Both the position numbers and the translations under genes were made by a program. Under the pieces are notes generated by a model, which did no database searches, was not told the DNA's origin, and was given only the letters and a program-made list of their open reading frames with translations. 64,000 nucleotides of DNA from Gracilaria domingensis. Lineage: Eukaryota; Rhodophyta; Florideophyceae; Gracilariales; Gracilariaceae. How positions within the stretch are numbered: the first letter of the stretch is position 1; every line of letters begins with the position of its first letter. Where the stretch lies: contig VCMS01000065.1 in the NCBI GenBank assembly GCA_022539475.1, forward strand, positions 248,001 through 312,000, written 5' to 3'. Shown piece by piece: positions 21,616 through 32,093 of the stretch.

Positions 21616-23066
21616 CGACTTACGCAACTCATCTTGTCGCGATGCCGTGACCAACCAACAACAAATCCTGAGCCGCAATCGGATCTCAAAACCGTCTCGG
21701 ATGTGATAAACGTATACAGTTGTGTACTGAGTCGCGCTATGAATGTTGCTTCGGAAGATTGTTATCGGAAAGAAAAACAGATGATACTTCTGAAAGATTT
21801 TCCAAGTGGGAAACGAGCGGCGACAAAGCTCTAATGTGTGAAACTTGGTCTTATAAGGTATAAAGCCCTGTTACCGTATTGACAGCATTTGCGACACGCG
21901 GAGGATTGACAGCGAGACCAGCTTTTCGCTCTAAGACTAGATCACGCTGGACAGCTTCGGAAGCGAAGATGAGTCTAGCTGTCACAAGCATCACTGCAGA
22001 AATGCAAGCAAGAGAAGTTGTTTATTGCGTACAGTCACGGCTCGAACTTTCGGGGGTAGGCGGGCCCTGGCGGGCTGGTTAGTGACGTAGGAGTTCTACG
22101 TTCACGGTAGAACAGTATCTATGCTGTGGGTGCGCAGTTAGAACGGCGTGTAGGAGTCGAACGGCGTCACGGCAGGCGTTTACACGTACAGGATGAAAGC
22201 ACGACGGTGATCAACGAACTTTTTAAACTCTGACATCAACAGCCGTCGCGACGCAAATCTTCGAGCAAGAAATATCACTTAGACAGAGACCTAATAGAAC
22301 CCTCCACTAATCTCCCGCCACATCTCCCATTGTCACCGATAGCCTATCGATCCACATCAATCAGAAAAGGAAAGGTGAAGAAACTTGCCCACTCAGAAAG
22401 AACCGAAGTATGACGAGGCCGATTAGATTTCATGTGCTGGTGTTCGAATGTCAGTTGATGTAAAACCTTAGAAGCTGAAACATGTGCAATAGTGAAAGAG
22501 AAAGCGTGAGTCGATCGTAAGACGTTAGCCTATTAACCTTTCTGGGCCACCACGCGGTGAGATGAACGATTTGTCCGCTAATAATGGAGGGAACGCGCTG
22601 GTCGCGGCAGCATTGATGATGTCTCACAATTCACTTATTCTCTACGCAATTTCTGACTAGCGACCGGTCAATCTGATGCGTACGTCGTTGGATGCAGAAG
22701 CCTATTAGAAAACGATTAAAAAGTGAAGCGTCATAGATGACCCTTTATTTGTTCTCTAGGCAGTTTCTCCAATGAATGCGTTGAACATTTTGCACAATTG
22801 GATGTTGCGCAGAGAGTTAACGAATGCTATCCTTGGTACCCAAGGGTATCTATTGTTGCGATCTATGAGCAAAAAAGAGATCTTTGCGAGATATGCAAAT
22901 GTATGCTTCTCAATGAGAAGTTCTCATTAGCCGCTGAGATCGAATTAAATTTTGTCTTCTGGCAAACTAGCATGTTGATGTGATATCTTGTGAGATCTTC
23001 TCTCACCTCAATTTGCACCCGGCCCACTGTTGAACAAGAGGGCAATTCCCGCATCCCTTCTTCCGA

Positions 23067-23074
23067 TATATAAG
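23067..23074 (+). promoter_or_regulatory. TATA box of the peroxidase gene
   Basis: TATATAAG lies 85 bases before the ATG at 23159, followed by a GTTC repeat. It argues that the earlier in-frame Met (23030) is not the start. Confidence 0.55.
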
Positions 23075-23158
23075 GGTTTTGTTCGTTCGTTCGTTCTCCG
23101 ATTCTCACCGACTTCCCCACCGACATCTTCATTGTTCTCCGTCCACGGATCCATCACA

Positions 23159-24246
23159 ATGTGCGCTTTCATTCTGACAGCTTCTTTTCCCGCCAACAAA
23201 CCTAAACGTTTGTTCAAGTCCCCGAGCAATCCTCTTTCCCCGTCTTCAAGCAATCTAAAAATGTCCGCCGCTCCGCTTTCTCGACGCGCCTTTACATTAG
23301 CCGCTTTGTCTACCGTTTCCATCTCGTTCCTCCCGAAAGCAAGCCAGGCTGCAACCACTCTTCCGACGACATCGTCTCCCCCCGCAACCCGCGAGACCCA
23401 AGCACAAGCACTCCGCAAAGCTGTACGCGCAGCAATCAAAGCTGATCCCACAATGGCAGCCACGTTACTCCGTCTTGCCTTTCATGATTCCTTCACTTTC
23501 GACTTAGTGTCTGGCAAAGGGGGTGCCAACGGCTCAATTCGTTTGGAGACCGGCCGTGGAGAGAATTTCGGACTTCAACGTGCTGTCGATGCACTCCGTC
23601 CCATGCAAGCGTCCATCGGTTTAGGTTGGGGAGATGTAGTGGCCGTGGCAGGCGCGGAAGCAGTGGAAGCTACCGGCGGGCCACACATAGATGTTCGTCT
23701 TGGAAGGGACCAAGCCGAAACTGAGGATCCTCGCGGCGCACTCCCTTCGCTCACGGATACTGTGGATGAACTTCGTGCTAGATTCGAACCGAGAGGATTC
23801 AGTGATCTCGATATTGTGGCGCTATCTGGTGCGCACACTTTGGGGAGAGTTGGTGGCGGAGGACCATTTGTAGCAGAACCGAATCGATTCAAGAATGAGT
23901 ATGGTTCTATCGCGCTTTCGCCAATGTATTTCGCGTTCTACGTGTCCCTTCGATAGCTTACTGACGATCACACTTTTTCCTTCTCCTTGACTTTGTGGTT
24001 CTCTTGCACAGCTACTTCAAAAACTTGCTTTGGTTCCAGGAGCGACGTGAACAAAATCTACCGACCACGACAGGGCCACCAGACAGGCCCAATTTCCAGC
24101 TCCCCAGTGATATCCACTTACTGGACGATCCCAAAACGCTTGCTATCGTGCGCAAGTTCGGAGCTGACGAGGCGGCATTCTTCGCACAATTTGTGGACTC
24201 TTACAACAAAATGGTTAGTGTGGGTACCCCGTTTGCATCCCGCTGA
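23159..24246 (+). CDS. Class I-type haem peroxidase (ascorbate peroxidase-like), probably thylakoid lumen
   Basis: Two exons: 23159-23898 and 24012-24246, with a 113-base GTATGG..CAG intron; the junction reads KNDYFKNLL, as in ascorbate peroxidases. The N-terminus has a Ser/Lys-rich transit-like stretch, then SRRAFTLAALS...KASQA|A, a twin-arginine lumen signal. The mature part keeps distal Arg and His (LRLAFHDSF, Phe in place of the usual Trp), the proximal His (ALSGAHTLGR) and the LPSD..LL.DP tail (FQLPSDIHLLDDP). This differs from plant TL29, a lumen relative that is not an active peroxidase. It would remove hydrogen peroxide. The 3' end is uncertain: a GTTAGT donor at 24213 and an acceptor at ~24285 could give another short C-terminus ending MDDFNTQ. 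The start is chosen from the TATA box. Confidence 0.82.
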
Positions 24247-24367
24247 TAATTCGAACCACGTTTCTAAGAAAGTCTATCCCACAGGATGACTTCAACACCC
24301 AAATATATACACAAACACAATCATAATTCATTAAATATGGTGGCAACCGGATAAGCACTACGAGCAC

Positions 24368-24400
24368 TAGCAGTGATTACATTACATTACATCACTGCTA
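24368..24400. repeat. Perfect 10-bp inverted repeat around ATTAC repeats
   Basis: TAGCAGTGAT and ATCACTGCTA flank a 13-base loop made of TTAC/ATTAC repeats. It lies between the peroxidase and DPH4 genes. Confidence 0.55.
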
Positions 24401-24455
24401 TGATCACGACCACACAATTACTGCAAGTTTAAAGGAGAGTCTCTGTGGTTCCTGG

Positions 24456-24468
24456 GTACCGACGGTAC
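24456..24468 (+). promoter_or_regulatory. Recurrent GTAC-ACGGTAC motif, site 2
   Basis: GTACCGACGGTAC, about 345 bases upstream of the preferred DPH4 start. Confidence 0.45.
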
Positions 24469-24748
24469 TTTCGTAGACGCAGACACAATACTGACAAGAA
24501 CTTGGAAACACTTCTTCTCGAAGTTCGTGTTTGTGTTCGTGTGCATGTTACACGTGGCCACTTGTAACTGTTGCAACAGTGGTTTTGAAAACACATATTT
24601 TTTGACGATTTTTTGCTCGGTGCAAACTTTGTTCTACAAAGCTACACGTACCCATTTTACTCGATATTAAGTAAATGCCCAGCAAGTCTCAGTGGGCGAC
24701 TCGCCGTCGTCTAGTTCGGAGTTTCTTCATTTCGAAGTATCATCGTGG

Positions 24749-24761
24749 GTACCGTTGGTAC
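24749..24761 (-). promoter_or_regulatory. Recurrent GTAC-ACGGTAC motif, site 3
   Basis: GTACCGTTGGTAC on the plus strand (GTACCAACGGTAC on the minus), 40 bases before the preferred DPH4 ATG. Its presence here supports reading 24675-24800 as leader rather than protein. Confidence 0.45.
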
Positions 24762-24800
24762 GCAGGTAGCGTGAGGCTGGCTGTTCTCGCCCCTGCCCAG

Positions 24801-25220
24801 ATGTCCTTACCCTCTGTTTGGGCCTATCAGGCACTGGATCTACCACCATCAGCCACACGCAGCGAAGTCCGTCTAGCATACAAACGTCTTTCCCTTGCCA
24901 CTCATCCCGACAAGACTCGCGATCCCAGCAGTCGTGCCCGCTTTGATCTCGTTCGGGCAGCATACAGCTTTCTCTCTGAGACATCTTTGAAAGAAGAGAA
25001 CCAGAATCGAAATGTTTCTCCGGTAATCACTGATGAGATCGAAGTGTCAGATATGGACGAGGATGATGAGGGACTTTACTATGCTTGTAGATGCGGTGGA
25101 TTATTTCGCATTGAACCGGAGCAAATGTACACAGCTCTTGCTTCTGCATCTGGTGAAGATGGTGTAGCTGTTTCTTGTGATGGTTGTTCTCTCGCCATTA
25201 AGGTTTCCACGAATGGTTGA
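24801..25220 (+). CDS. DPH4: DPH4-type J-domain protein for diphthamide synthesis
   Basis: 139 residues from the preferred start. The N-terminal ~65 residues form a J domain with the HPD motif (LATHPDK) that stimulates Hsp70. The C-terminal part is a DPH-type (CSL) zinc finger: YYACRCGG, then a spacer with IEPEQM, then CDGC. This pair of domains is specific to DPH4/DNAJC24 (yeast Jjj3), which supports the iron-sulfur enzyme that starts diphthamide synthesis on elongation factor 2. Length matches the human protein (~149). An upstream in-frame Met at 24675 would add 42 basic residues. I prefer 24801, because the added part resembles nothing and contains the recurrent motif. A single exon. Confidence 0.85.
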   Translation: MSLPSVWAYQALDLPPSATRSEVRLAYKRLSLATHPDKTRDPSSRARFDLVRAAYSFLSETSLKEENQNRNVSPVITDEIEVSDMDEDDEGLYYACRCGGLFRIEPEQMYTALASASGEDGVAVSCDGCSLAIKVSTNG

Positions 25221-26609
25221 GGGTCACTGGTTTACATTCCAAAGGATCATTCAAAGTCTCGATCTTTGCAAATATACCGCCGTGCAACGCACGCTTACAT
25301 TATTCAAGATCCTGCGCATCAAATGTCGTCGTTTGGATGGAAGTAGATTCTCATCAACGTAGGTTTTCTTCATCTCGGTATGGATTCGCTGGCGCCTAGG
25401 AACTAGGAAGATCTCTTGTAACTTTCGCTGTTACTGAATCATCCAAAGTGATGAAAGCTTTACCTCGCTTTACCGTTCAGAGTTTCTACACCCAGAATCC
25501 CTCTTGTAACATACAGTCTTTCTGAGCCAAGTTCTGACTTTTTTCTCTTCTTCCCTCGGACGCGTACATTCAGCGTTTGTGTCTAGAAGCAAGGATATGA
25601 ACCTCTGCGCGTGCGCCCGGAACAAGAACGCTGCCATTGATGACAGTCTGCCCGACATATATTCTCAACCCTCGGGTTCCAAGTTTGGCGTACCGAGCTG
25701 ATAATATGAGAGAAGCTGAGATTAGTTGGAGAGGACTGTCAGAGAAGATCTCTCGCGATTCTCACACCAGTAATCCTTGATGTAAGTTGGATTAATCTTC
25801 TGTGCTCATTGTAAGGGCTGAATTTGTTGACGATGATGATCGAAGCATTTCATCTTAGTACCTAGTGTATGTGATGAACTCTTGCTTTCATGCTACCTTA
25901 TATTGTTGTTTACCCGTCTGAGTCAATACGTACATTTCCTTGTGGGGTTGTTTCGAGCATGAACAATTTCTAACGTTTGCGACTTCGTTATTTTCTTTCG
26001 TCTAGGTTTCACTTGTCCTTTTCATAACCCCCTTACCGGTTTTAATGCTGAGGGCGACCCGGTCGCCCTATTTCGTTTTGGCTTACGCCTATCTTCACAT
26101 CGAGTGCGATTCATTTGCTGGAGTGGTGCTACAAAAGGTAAGAGCAAAGAAGTCCTCTTGAATAGTACAACTCGCTTTCACGGGGGTTCTGAAAGCGATG
26201 AGGAATCGGAGACTCGCACTATCTTATGCGTAGCGCAGTTGAAGACACGTATCCGATGGCCTTCTACTTGAGGGTTCATCTGAGTCACAGAATTCTTTCC
26301 GTGTTGAGGTGAGAGATCTCCCTATTCTATTGCTGACTTGAAGTTTTGTGCCCTTTCGCTACCGTTGAATAGGGCATAGGCCGGCTACCGTCAAATCAGA
26401 GATTCATGCATCCTTGTTGTACGTGTCATAACTGGAACAACGGGGTCGTTTTCGTCGTGCGTGCGCCATGCAAATGTGCTCAACTGCCAGAAGGGTTCCA
26501 GTCACTTCTCATTTTGGAAGGCGTGGGCTATACTGCAGGGATAGGCACCTTATTCTGATTTGCGCCGAATGTATTTCACTCTGCAAATCTTTGCAACGTT
26601 GAAGGAGTT
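25221..26609. other. Intergenic region between convergent genes, with one hairpin
   Basis: No convincing frame. At 26051-26069 AGGGCGAC and GTCGCCCT form a perfect 8-bp stem with a 3-base loop, followed by a T-rich stretch. It lies between the 3' ends of DPH4 and the TmpA-like gene and might mark a transcript end. Confidence 0.5.
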
Positions 26610-28121
26610 TTACGAATCCCAAATGGCACCAAACGCTGGTATCCCTCGGGATTCCATGCCGTAAACGACCTTTCTAGTTAACTTTTGGTTCGAGATTACG
26701 ATCACAGCCTCTGCACCGCTCTCCGTGAAAAGTTGATATGACTTCTGAACCATATCAGGCTTGCCAAGGAGTGTAGTATCATGGATAACAGCATCAGGAC
26801 TTGCAGCAGTAATTTCTTCGACGAGATCTCGGCCGTACGTACTTTCTGGGGTGCGAGTAGACCAGAGCAGCCGAGATGGAACTCTCTTTTGAAGCAAGTG
26901 CGGCAGTATAGGACCGATACCTGAACCGGTTGCAACGTACAAAATCTTGTGGAACAAGGTTTCCATGTTTGCCACCCCAGCCGTAGGGATTCCACGTACC
27001 CAAAAGTGTGTGGGTGGGTTGTCAATAACTGAAGAAGTCCAATCACCTGCACGTGATATGACAAGGCGGAAGCCGTCCTTGTCGGGGATGGTTATGTTTG
27101 CGAATGAGTGCCACTCATATAGTGGTGCTATTGATATTGCCGACGACGAGCCTGGAAAAGCTTTCAGAACACCTTCTTCAAAGTTTACAACAATGACATG
27201 GTTTGATGGCTTACTGATTGACACCGGAACCTTGCGAAGGTACACCCAAGGAGACATGATGGATAGCGTGATGAGGATTAGCAAGTATGGCGATACGCTT
27301 GTGAAGAATGCGCGGGCGAGTGACATTGTGGGCTCCTTGAAGTCGCGGATGAGAAAAATGGTATGAAGCCACACGAAGAACAAGGCTGTCCAACCCAAGA
27401 AGCGATGAGTCGCTTCGAAAGTGTTATGGAACCTCGAGCGGAATTTTGGAAGCGCGAGGACCACAATGGTTACCAGGAGTATGTCGATAAAGAACGTGAG
27501 CATGAGCAGCATTTCAGAAGGAGGCTTTGGCGAGTCTACCGCTCTTAGGACAATTGCTGAGATACTGAACAGGACCAACCAAACGGTGGCGGAAACAGCA
27601 CATGCACTGTGCAATCCGCCAAAGTGATATATCTTTCCTAGCATCCAGCGGACTTTGAGCGGGAGGTGTGTCTTCGTACATGTGGCTAGGAAGAAGAGCA
27701 GATTGATAACTCTTTGCTGACGGATAAGTATGGCGACAGTGATGTTGGAGATTACAAGGTATCCAATGGCGGGCAAGTTGTCGTGCCATCCCAGAGCAAT
27801 GCCGAGGGCGAGCAGCACGAGGTTTGCGAGGGCCGTAAGAGTGATTAGGCGGCGATGTGTCGATAAAATCGGGAGATGGAACACTCGTTTGTACTTTGGA
27901 CGCTTCCGAGGGAGCTTGAGAATTTCAGGGTCTTCTTCGGCCTCTGCATGCTGTCCGTCAACACCTGGTCGGGTCTCTTGTTCGTGGCCGGCTTCTTTGC
28001 TGAGTTCGATCGTGTCTATTGTGTTGACTGTGGAGTTAGTAGATATGGTTGATGTTTGACGAGTCTCGGCTTTGGCCGCTGGTGGCGGTAGAGTTACAGC
28101 GACAGAATCCATATTCGACAA
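26610..28121 (-). CDS. TmpA-like membrane flavoprotein oxidoreductase
   Basis: 503 residues. A ~75-residue Thr/Ser/Glu-rich cytosolic start is followed by about six membrane segments (~90-290) with His pairs (KIYHFGGLH; THRFLGW..LH) that could hold haem. A ferredoxin-reductase-like C-terminal half (~300-503) follows, with SPWVYLRKVPV, a PLYEWHSFANI flavin region, VSRAGDWT, PTHFWVRGIPTAGV, the nucleotide motif VATGSGIGP and the end YGMESRGIPAFGAIWDS. These blocks match, as I recall them, Aspergillus nidulans TmpA, a membrane flavoprotein needed for an extracellular signal in sporulation, and the C-terminal part of TmpB, which has an adenylating domain in front. Here the adenylating enzyme is a separate gene at 33315. 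Electron donor and substrate are unknown. Confidence 0.82.
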   Translation of the reverse strand: MSNMDSVAVTLPPPAAKAETRQTSTISTNSTVNTIDTIELSKEAGHEQETRPGVDGQHAEAEEDPEILKLPRKRPKYKRVFHLPILSTHRRLITLTALANLVLLALGIALGWHDNLPAIGYLVISNITVAILIRQQRVINLLFFLATCTKTHLPLKVRWMLGKIYHFGGLHSACAVSATVWLVLFSISAIVLRAVDSPKPPSEMLLMLTFFIDILLVTIVVLALPKFRSRFHNTFEATHRFLGWTALFFVWLHTIFLIRDFKEPTMSLARAFFTSVSPYLLILITLSIMSPWVYLRKVPVSISKPSNHVIVVNFEEGVLKAFPGSSSAISIAPLYEWHSFANITIPDKDGFRLVISRAGDWTSSVIDNPPTHFWVRGIPTAGVANMETLFHKILYVATGSGIGPILPHLLQKRVPSRLLWSTRTPESTYGRDLVEEITAASPDAVIHDTTLLGKPDMVQKSYQLFTESGAEAVIVISNQKLTRKVVYGMESRGIPAFGAIWDS

Positions 28122-28431
28122 TGTACAGAAGAGGTCAAGCTCTACCCAGAAACCTCCTTCCTTTCTTTCACAGAGGGTTTGCGACTTGTGACACTGGCAA
28201 GCAGGATACGCCGCAACGTGCAGAGCTGTTTGAAGGGCTGCTGGGTATCATCAGAACCGATATACAGTAGGTCATATGTTATCGATAAGCACCATCGAAA
28301 GGAAGCCAATATGAATCGCGAGTGTGGTTTTTTTAACGCAGTACTATATCTCGATCCATAACCCGCGCGTAGCGACTGGGAAACGAGAGAGCTGTCGTAC
28401 CTTGACAAGAGAGGCTGACAAGCTGCGTGCG

Positions 28432-28443
28432 GTACGACGGTAC
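28432..28443 (+). promoter_or_regulatory. Recurrent GTAC-ACGGTAC motif, site 4
   Basis: GTACGACGGTAC, 311 bases upstream of the TmpA-like start (minus-strand gene). Confidence 0.45.
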
Positions 28444-30651
28444 ATTTTATCGTGCTTTTTGCACATATCTATATCGATTCGCGCTGCGCTGCTCTAGGAG
28501 GTTAAGATCAAAAGCTGATCTTTGCGCGAGAAAGTTTTCTGCGTACAAACGGGAGCACACGGCTGGCCACGTCAGAGCTGTAGCATTGCGTGCGGCACCA
28601 GTGCGAAAGGAATGATAAGTGGCAGGACAACGCGCAAACACTTCGGATGATGGAGCCTGTGGATCGTGGCTGTTGGTAACAGTTCGCCCAACATTTGCGT
28701 CTCTCATGCATTAAATCAATTTTTGGCAAGATGATCTCATGTCGTCACGCATGGCAACAGGTCGATAAACGCGAAAACATGTCATGGTCGCAAGATAAGA
28801 CATAACACACTTCTTCTTGCGAGTGGAGAACATGAGCGCGATTCTTGGGATCACTGACCTTTTAGTGGCGCTTGGCTCACCTGCGTAAAGGCTAGTTGTA
28901 CGCCACGTTGTGAGATGGAATCAGGAAGTCTGCCCTCGTTATGTAATGGGCATTATGGATCGGTTGGCTTTTTCAAAGAGTCGAGGTGAGAGAATAAATA
29001 GCTTCCAACCTTAAAAGCAGAAACCAGGAGTGCACAGCACGGAGCGTAAGGAAGTGGTAGTGTACAGCTGTAATCTAGAAGAGGATCGGTCTATGAGATG
29101 CTGGAAGATTTTGCAGACTCAATTGGCTTCCACTTCTATTTTATACTGTTTCCTAATGTTGTAGACTGGTTACTTCTCATGTTTATGAGCTGCTGCTCCT
29201 TGCACGATGGTGAAGTTAATACATGTAACGCTGGCTGCCTCTGTGCTACACGATGATGATTGCTGCCGTATGAGGTAGGCCATGAGATTTGTCTTTTCAA
29301 GTCGGAAGCAAGCACAATTTTGCATTGTGACAACCCATTTCTGTATTCATGTCGTGAAGAACAAGAAAATGAGGAAGGAAACCGAATTGCTTGACCGAAA
29401 AGGAGTGGCCAAATGTCACCCTAATGTGTTATTGAGGAGCTGATGATTTCGCAGTTTGTTCTTTGACAGAGAACAAACCATCTCTCAGCCTTTCTTTGGC
29501 AAAGAACGATTCCATCTAGACTGCAATGACGATTATATGAAATTTCTTTGCTGGATGGAGGAAAAGAACTTATAACCTGCTTCCTATTTTCTTCCGCTCA
29601 GATGTGCCTGACTCTAGCACGGAGGGAGGATTTTCTCTAAGGTCCATCTATTCTTTCCTAGAAGAAGCCAGAACCCCTCAAGAACTTAGCCCAATACATC
29701 GGCAAACTGCTTTTGAGGAGCTCTGAGAAGACGCCATTGTTGCCATATTATTCTAGACGAGTCAAACTACTAGGACATTCGAAGCCTTCGTATTGCAAGA
29801 ATGCTTTTCCTCCTCTCGGCCTCAAATTAAGTCTAGCATGGTTGCAACGGCTTCCATATACTCGATAATAGACAACGTTTATTGTACATAAGTACAGCAA
29901 CTAGAGCTGGAGCAGCCGCCGCGAAGCGTAGTGCAGTCAGAGTGATAGAGAGAAAAAGAGAGCTTTTCGGCAGCGATAAGTACTTCTCTCTTTGAAAAGA
30001 AGGCCAACAGTTTACTTGATGGTTTCATTTCTTGTTAATCTTTGTTTCAGTAGTAAGTTGGCAGCCAGGTCAGAGCGAGTAGGTCCTGGGAACGGAGATG
30101 CTCCTGTTGGAATCTCATGGGGACTACGCATGTAAAGTATGAACCACCCGTGGCATCGAGCTCATTCTATACAGGTTGGAAGAATGGCTAACACATCGAC
30201 TTCTATATGGAAGATGCGTAATAAATAATATGACGCACCATCCATAGACAATTTATATTGTTCAAAGCACCTAACGCAAGAAGAACGATCGATAAAAGAT
30301 TCCAAATATACTCGTAGAACGCTAGTTTCGTCAGGGTTGGTGTATACAGCTCTTGGAAACGGAATCGGAGATTCGCTTTTCGTAGCGAAAACTGATTCTG
30401 GCGAAGATAGCGGGGCCCCGCGGCTACCTATACGACACACATGGACAAAACATGACGCACGCGTGAATGCTACGTGATTCGTTTTTTTTTTTTTCATTTT
30501 TGGATTCATTTACGGTGCAGTTGAGCCACAGCTTGCATCTTGTGACAGTTGGCTTGTTGTTGGATGTCACGCAGGCACATGCGCTTTTTATTCTTTCGTA
30601 CACGCTCGTTAAAGGTTAATAAAGCCTAACACGACAGCTTTCACGCACGGC

Positions 30652-30678
30652 TGGTCTGACGATTGAATCGTCAGACCA
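30652..30678. repeat. Perfect 12-bp inverted repeat
   Basis: TGGTCTGACGAT and ATCGTCAGACCA with loop TGA, ~600 bases upstream of the enoyl-CoA hydratase start. Confidence 0.65.
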
Positions 30679-30786
30679 AATTTACACGTTCTTTTGTCTC
30701 GTCTCGTGATCTGATCATCCTGACGTACACCACTTCCTTCCGATTTGATATGTCACAATGCCCACGAGAGGTGGTGAGTACTGTAC

Positions 30787-30798
30787 TACCGACGGTAC
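30787..30798 (+). promoter_or_regulatory. Recurrent GTAC-ACGGTAC motif, site 5
   Basis: TACCGACGGTAC, ~500 bases upstream of the preferred enoyl-CoA hydratase ATG. Confidence 0.4.
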
Positions 30799-31283
30799 AG
30801 CTTGACGTGGCTGATATGGATAAAGATAGTTGCGTGATCTTGACGCAAGAACTAAGTGAATCGCGCCTTCGAGTTTTGACTCAACGTGGCACGGCTTTAG
30901 AAAGCCGCAGCTGCTCTTACCGATTCGGTGCTCGCATCTCGTGGATAACCTAGTGGAGCAACCTTGTACCAAGCGTAGAGTAAAGCTATCCTGATTTCTA
31001 CGCTTTTTGCTAATTTTGCTCGGAGGGTGCTGGCTGCGCGTGACCAGCATGTGTCCGCTATTGATCGTGACTTTTTGCAACTCGTTGCCTGGACATCGTA
31101 AGATTTTGGAGTCCAGGTTTGCATTACATTCCACGACGTGTCATCACGGCTGCGATAAGTAAGGTTCTTACGGAAGTTGACCGCACTCCCTCAGCCCTGG
31201 GTTCTGACTCTACCCCGAATGCTGCTACAACATTCTCCTTCATTCTTCATCACAGTTCTTTTCGTCAGTCAAAGCCATCTGAG

Positions 31284-32093
31284 ATGGCTCCCACGATGAA
31301 GAACGAAACGCGCACCGCAAACTCGGAAACAGACTTGCTCTTGGAGAGCGATACTCATTCAGGAGTTCGTTTACTCACTCTAAACCGCCCAAGAGCTCGT
31401 AACGCTATTAACAGGCATCTGTCTAACCGGCTTTGTTCTGCGCTGCAACGCGCTGAAATCGACGCCAATGTTCGAGTTATTGTCATTTCTGCCGCATCCC
31501 CGGTCTTCTGCGCAGGGGTCGATATAAATGAGCTGCGAGAGGTGACACCCTCTTCAGCTTATGAGCAGCAATGGCTCACTGATTGGCCCAATGTGATTCA
31601 GCAGATGAGGAAACCGCTTGTGGTGGCTGTGGACGGACCCGCACTTGGAGGAGGTTTCGAACTGGTTTTAATGGCCGATGTGGTCTTCGCTTCACGGAAA
31701 GCGCAGTTTGGACTTCCTGAAATTCTGTTAGGAACTATTCCTGGAGCTGGCGGTACCGTAAGGCTTGTCGAGAGTGTTGGGAAGGGACGAGCGTTGAGTA
31801 TGATGTGGACTGCAGAACGGATGCAAGTTGATGAGGCATTTGCCAAAGGGGTAGTGGCCAAGCTTTGTGAGAATGTTCTGCGCGAGAGCTTGGAGTTCGC
31901 AGAAACGGTGGCCGCTCAGAGTTCTAATTGCGTGCGCATGACTAAAGAGTTGGTCAAAGGAAGAGAAAGTGGGTGGCAGAATCGCGCGTCGATGGAACGG
32001 ATGATGTATTATTTGAGCTTTGGGACAGAGGAGTTTCAGGATGGTTGTGATCGATTTCTTCGACGACGGGAGAAACGTGCGGGAAGCAGGTGA
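31284..32093 (+). CDS. Enoyl-CoA hydratase/isomerase (crotonase) family enzyme
   Basis: 269 residues from the chosen start. The crotonase fold is complete: LNRPRARNAI near the start, the oxyanion-hole segment VFCAGVDI, then ALGGGFELVLMADVVFA and FGLPEILLGTIPGAGGT. Both catalytic glutamates of hydratases are kept (the one in GGGFE and the one in GLPE), so it probably adds water to enoyl-CoA thioesters rather than being a divergent member. An earlier in-frame Met at 31119 would add 55 residues with several Arg and Ser, possibly a mitochondrial signal; I cannot decide. It lies between the TmpA-like and adenylating genes, facing the same way as the latter. Confidence 0.85.
   Translation: MAPTMKNETRTANSETDLLLESDTHSGVRLLTLNRPRARNAINRHLSNRLCSALQRAEIDANVRVIVISAASPVFCAGVDINELREVTPSSAYEQQWLTDWPNVIQQMRKPLVVAVDGPALGGGFELVLMADVVFASRKAQFGLPEILLGTIPGAGGTVRLVESVGKGRALSMMWTAERMQVDEAFAKGVVAKLCENVLRESLEFAETVAAQSSNCVRMTKELVKGRESGWQNRASMERMMYYLSFGTEEFQDGCDRFLRRREKRAGSR

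Larger units (their letters stand above)
19926..23066. other. 3.1-kb gene-free region with short structured repeats
   Basis: No frame here is convincing. It contains a hairpin at 20532-20558, a TATAAAAGG box at 20665-20673 with no gene behind it, a hairpin at 21410-21445 and a dispersed repeat at 21497-21615 (both listed separately). The rest looks like degraded sequence. Confidence 0.6.
28122..31283. other. 3.1-kb intergenic region with motif sites and hairpins
   Basis: No frame here shows a recognisable family. It holds two recurrent motif sites (28432, 30787) and inverted repeats: GTTTGTTCT/AGAACAAAC (~29455), TTCTTTG/CAAAGAA (~29490), GCGGGGCCCCGC (~30409) and a 12-bp perfect stem at 30652-30678. 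The enoyl-CoA hydratase frame may extend back to 31119. Confidence 0.5.

Noticed and set aside
24675-24800. N-terminal extension of DPH4
   Set aside because: It is basic, resembles no DPH4 N-terminus and contains the recurrent non-coding motif; the Met at 24801 starts directly before the J domain.
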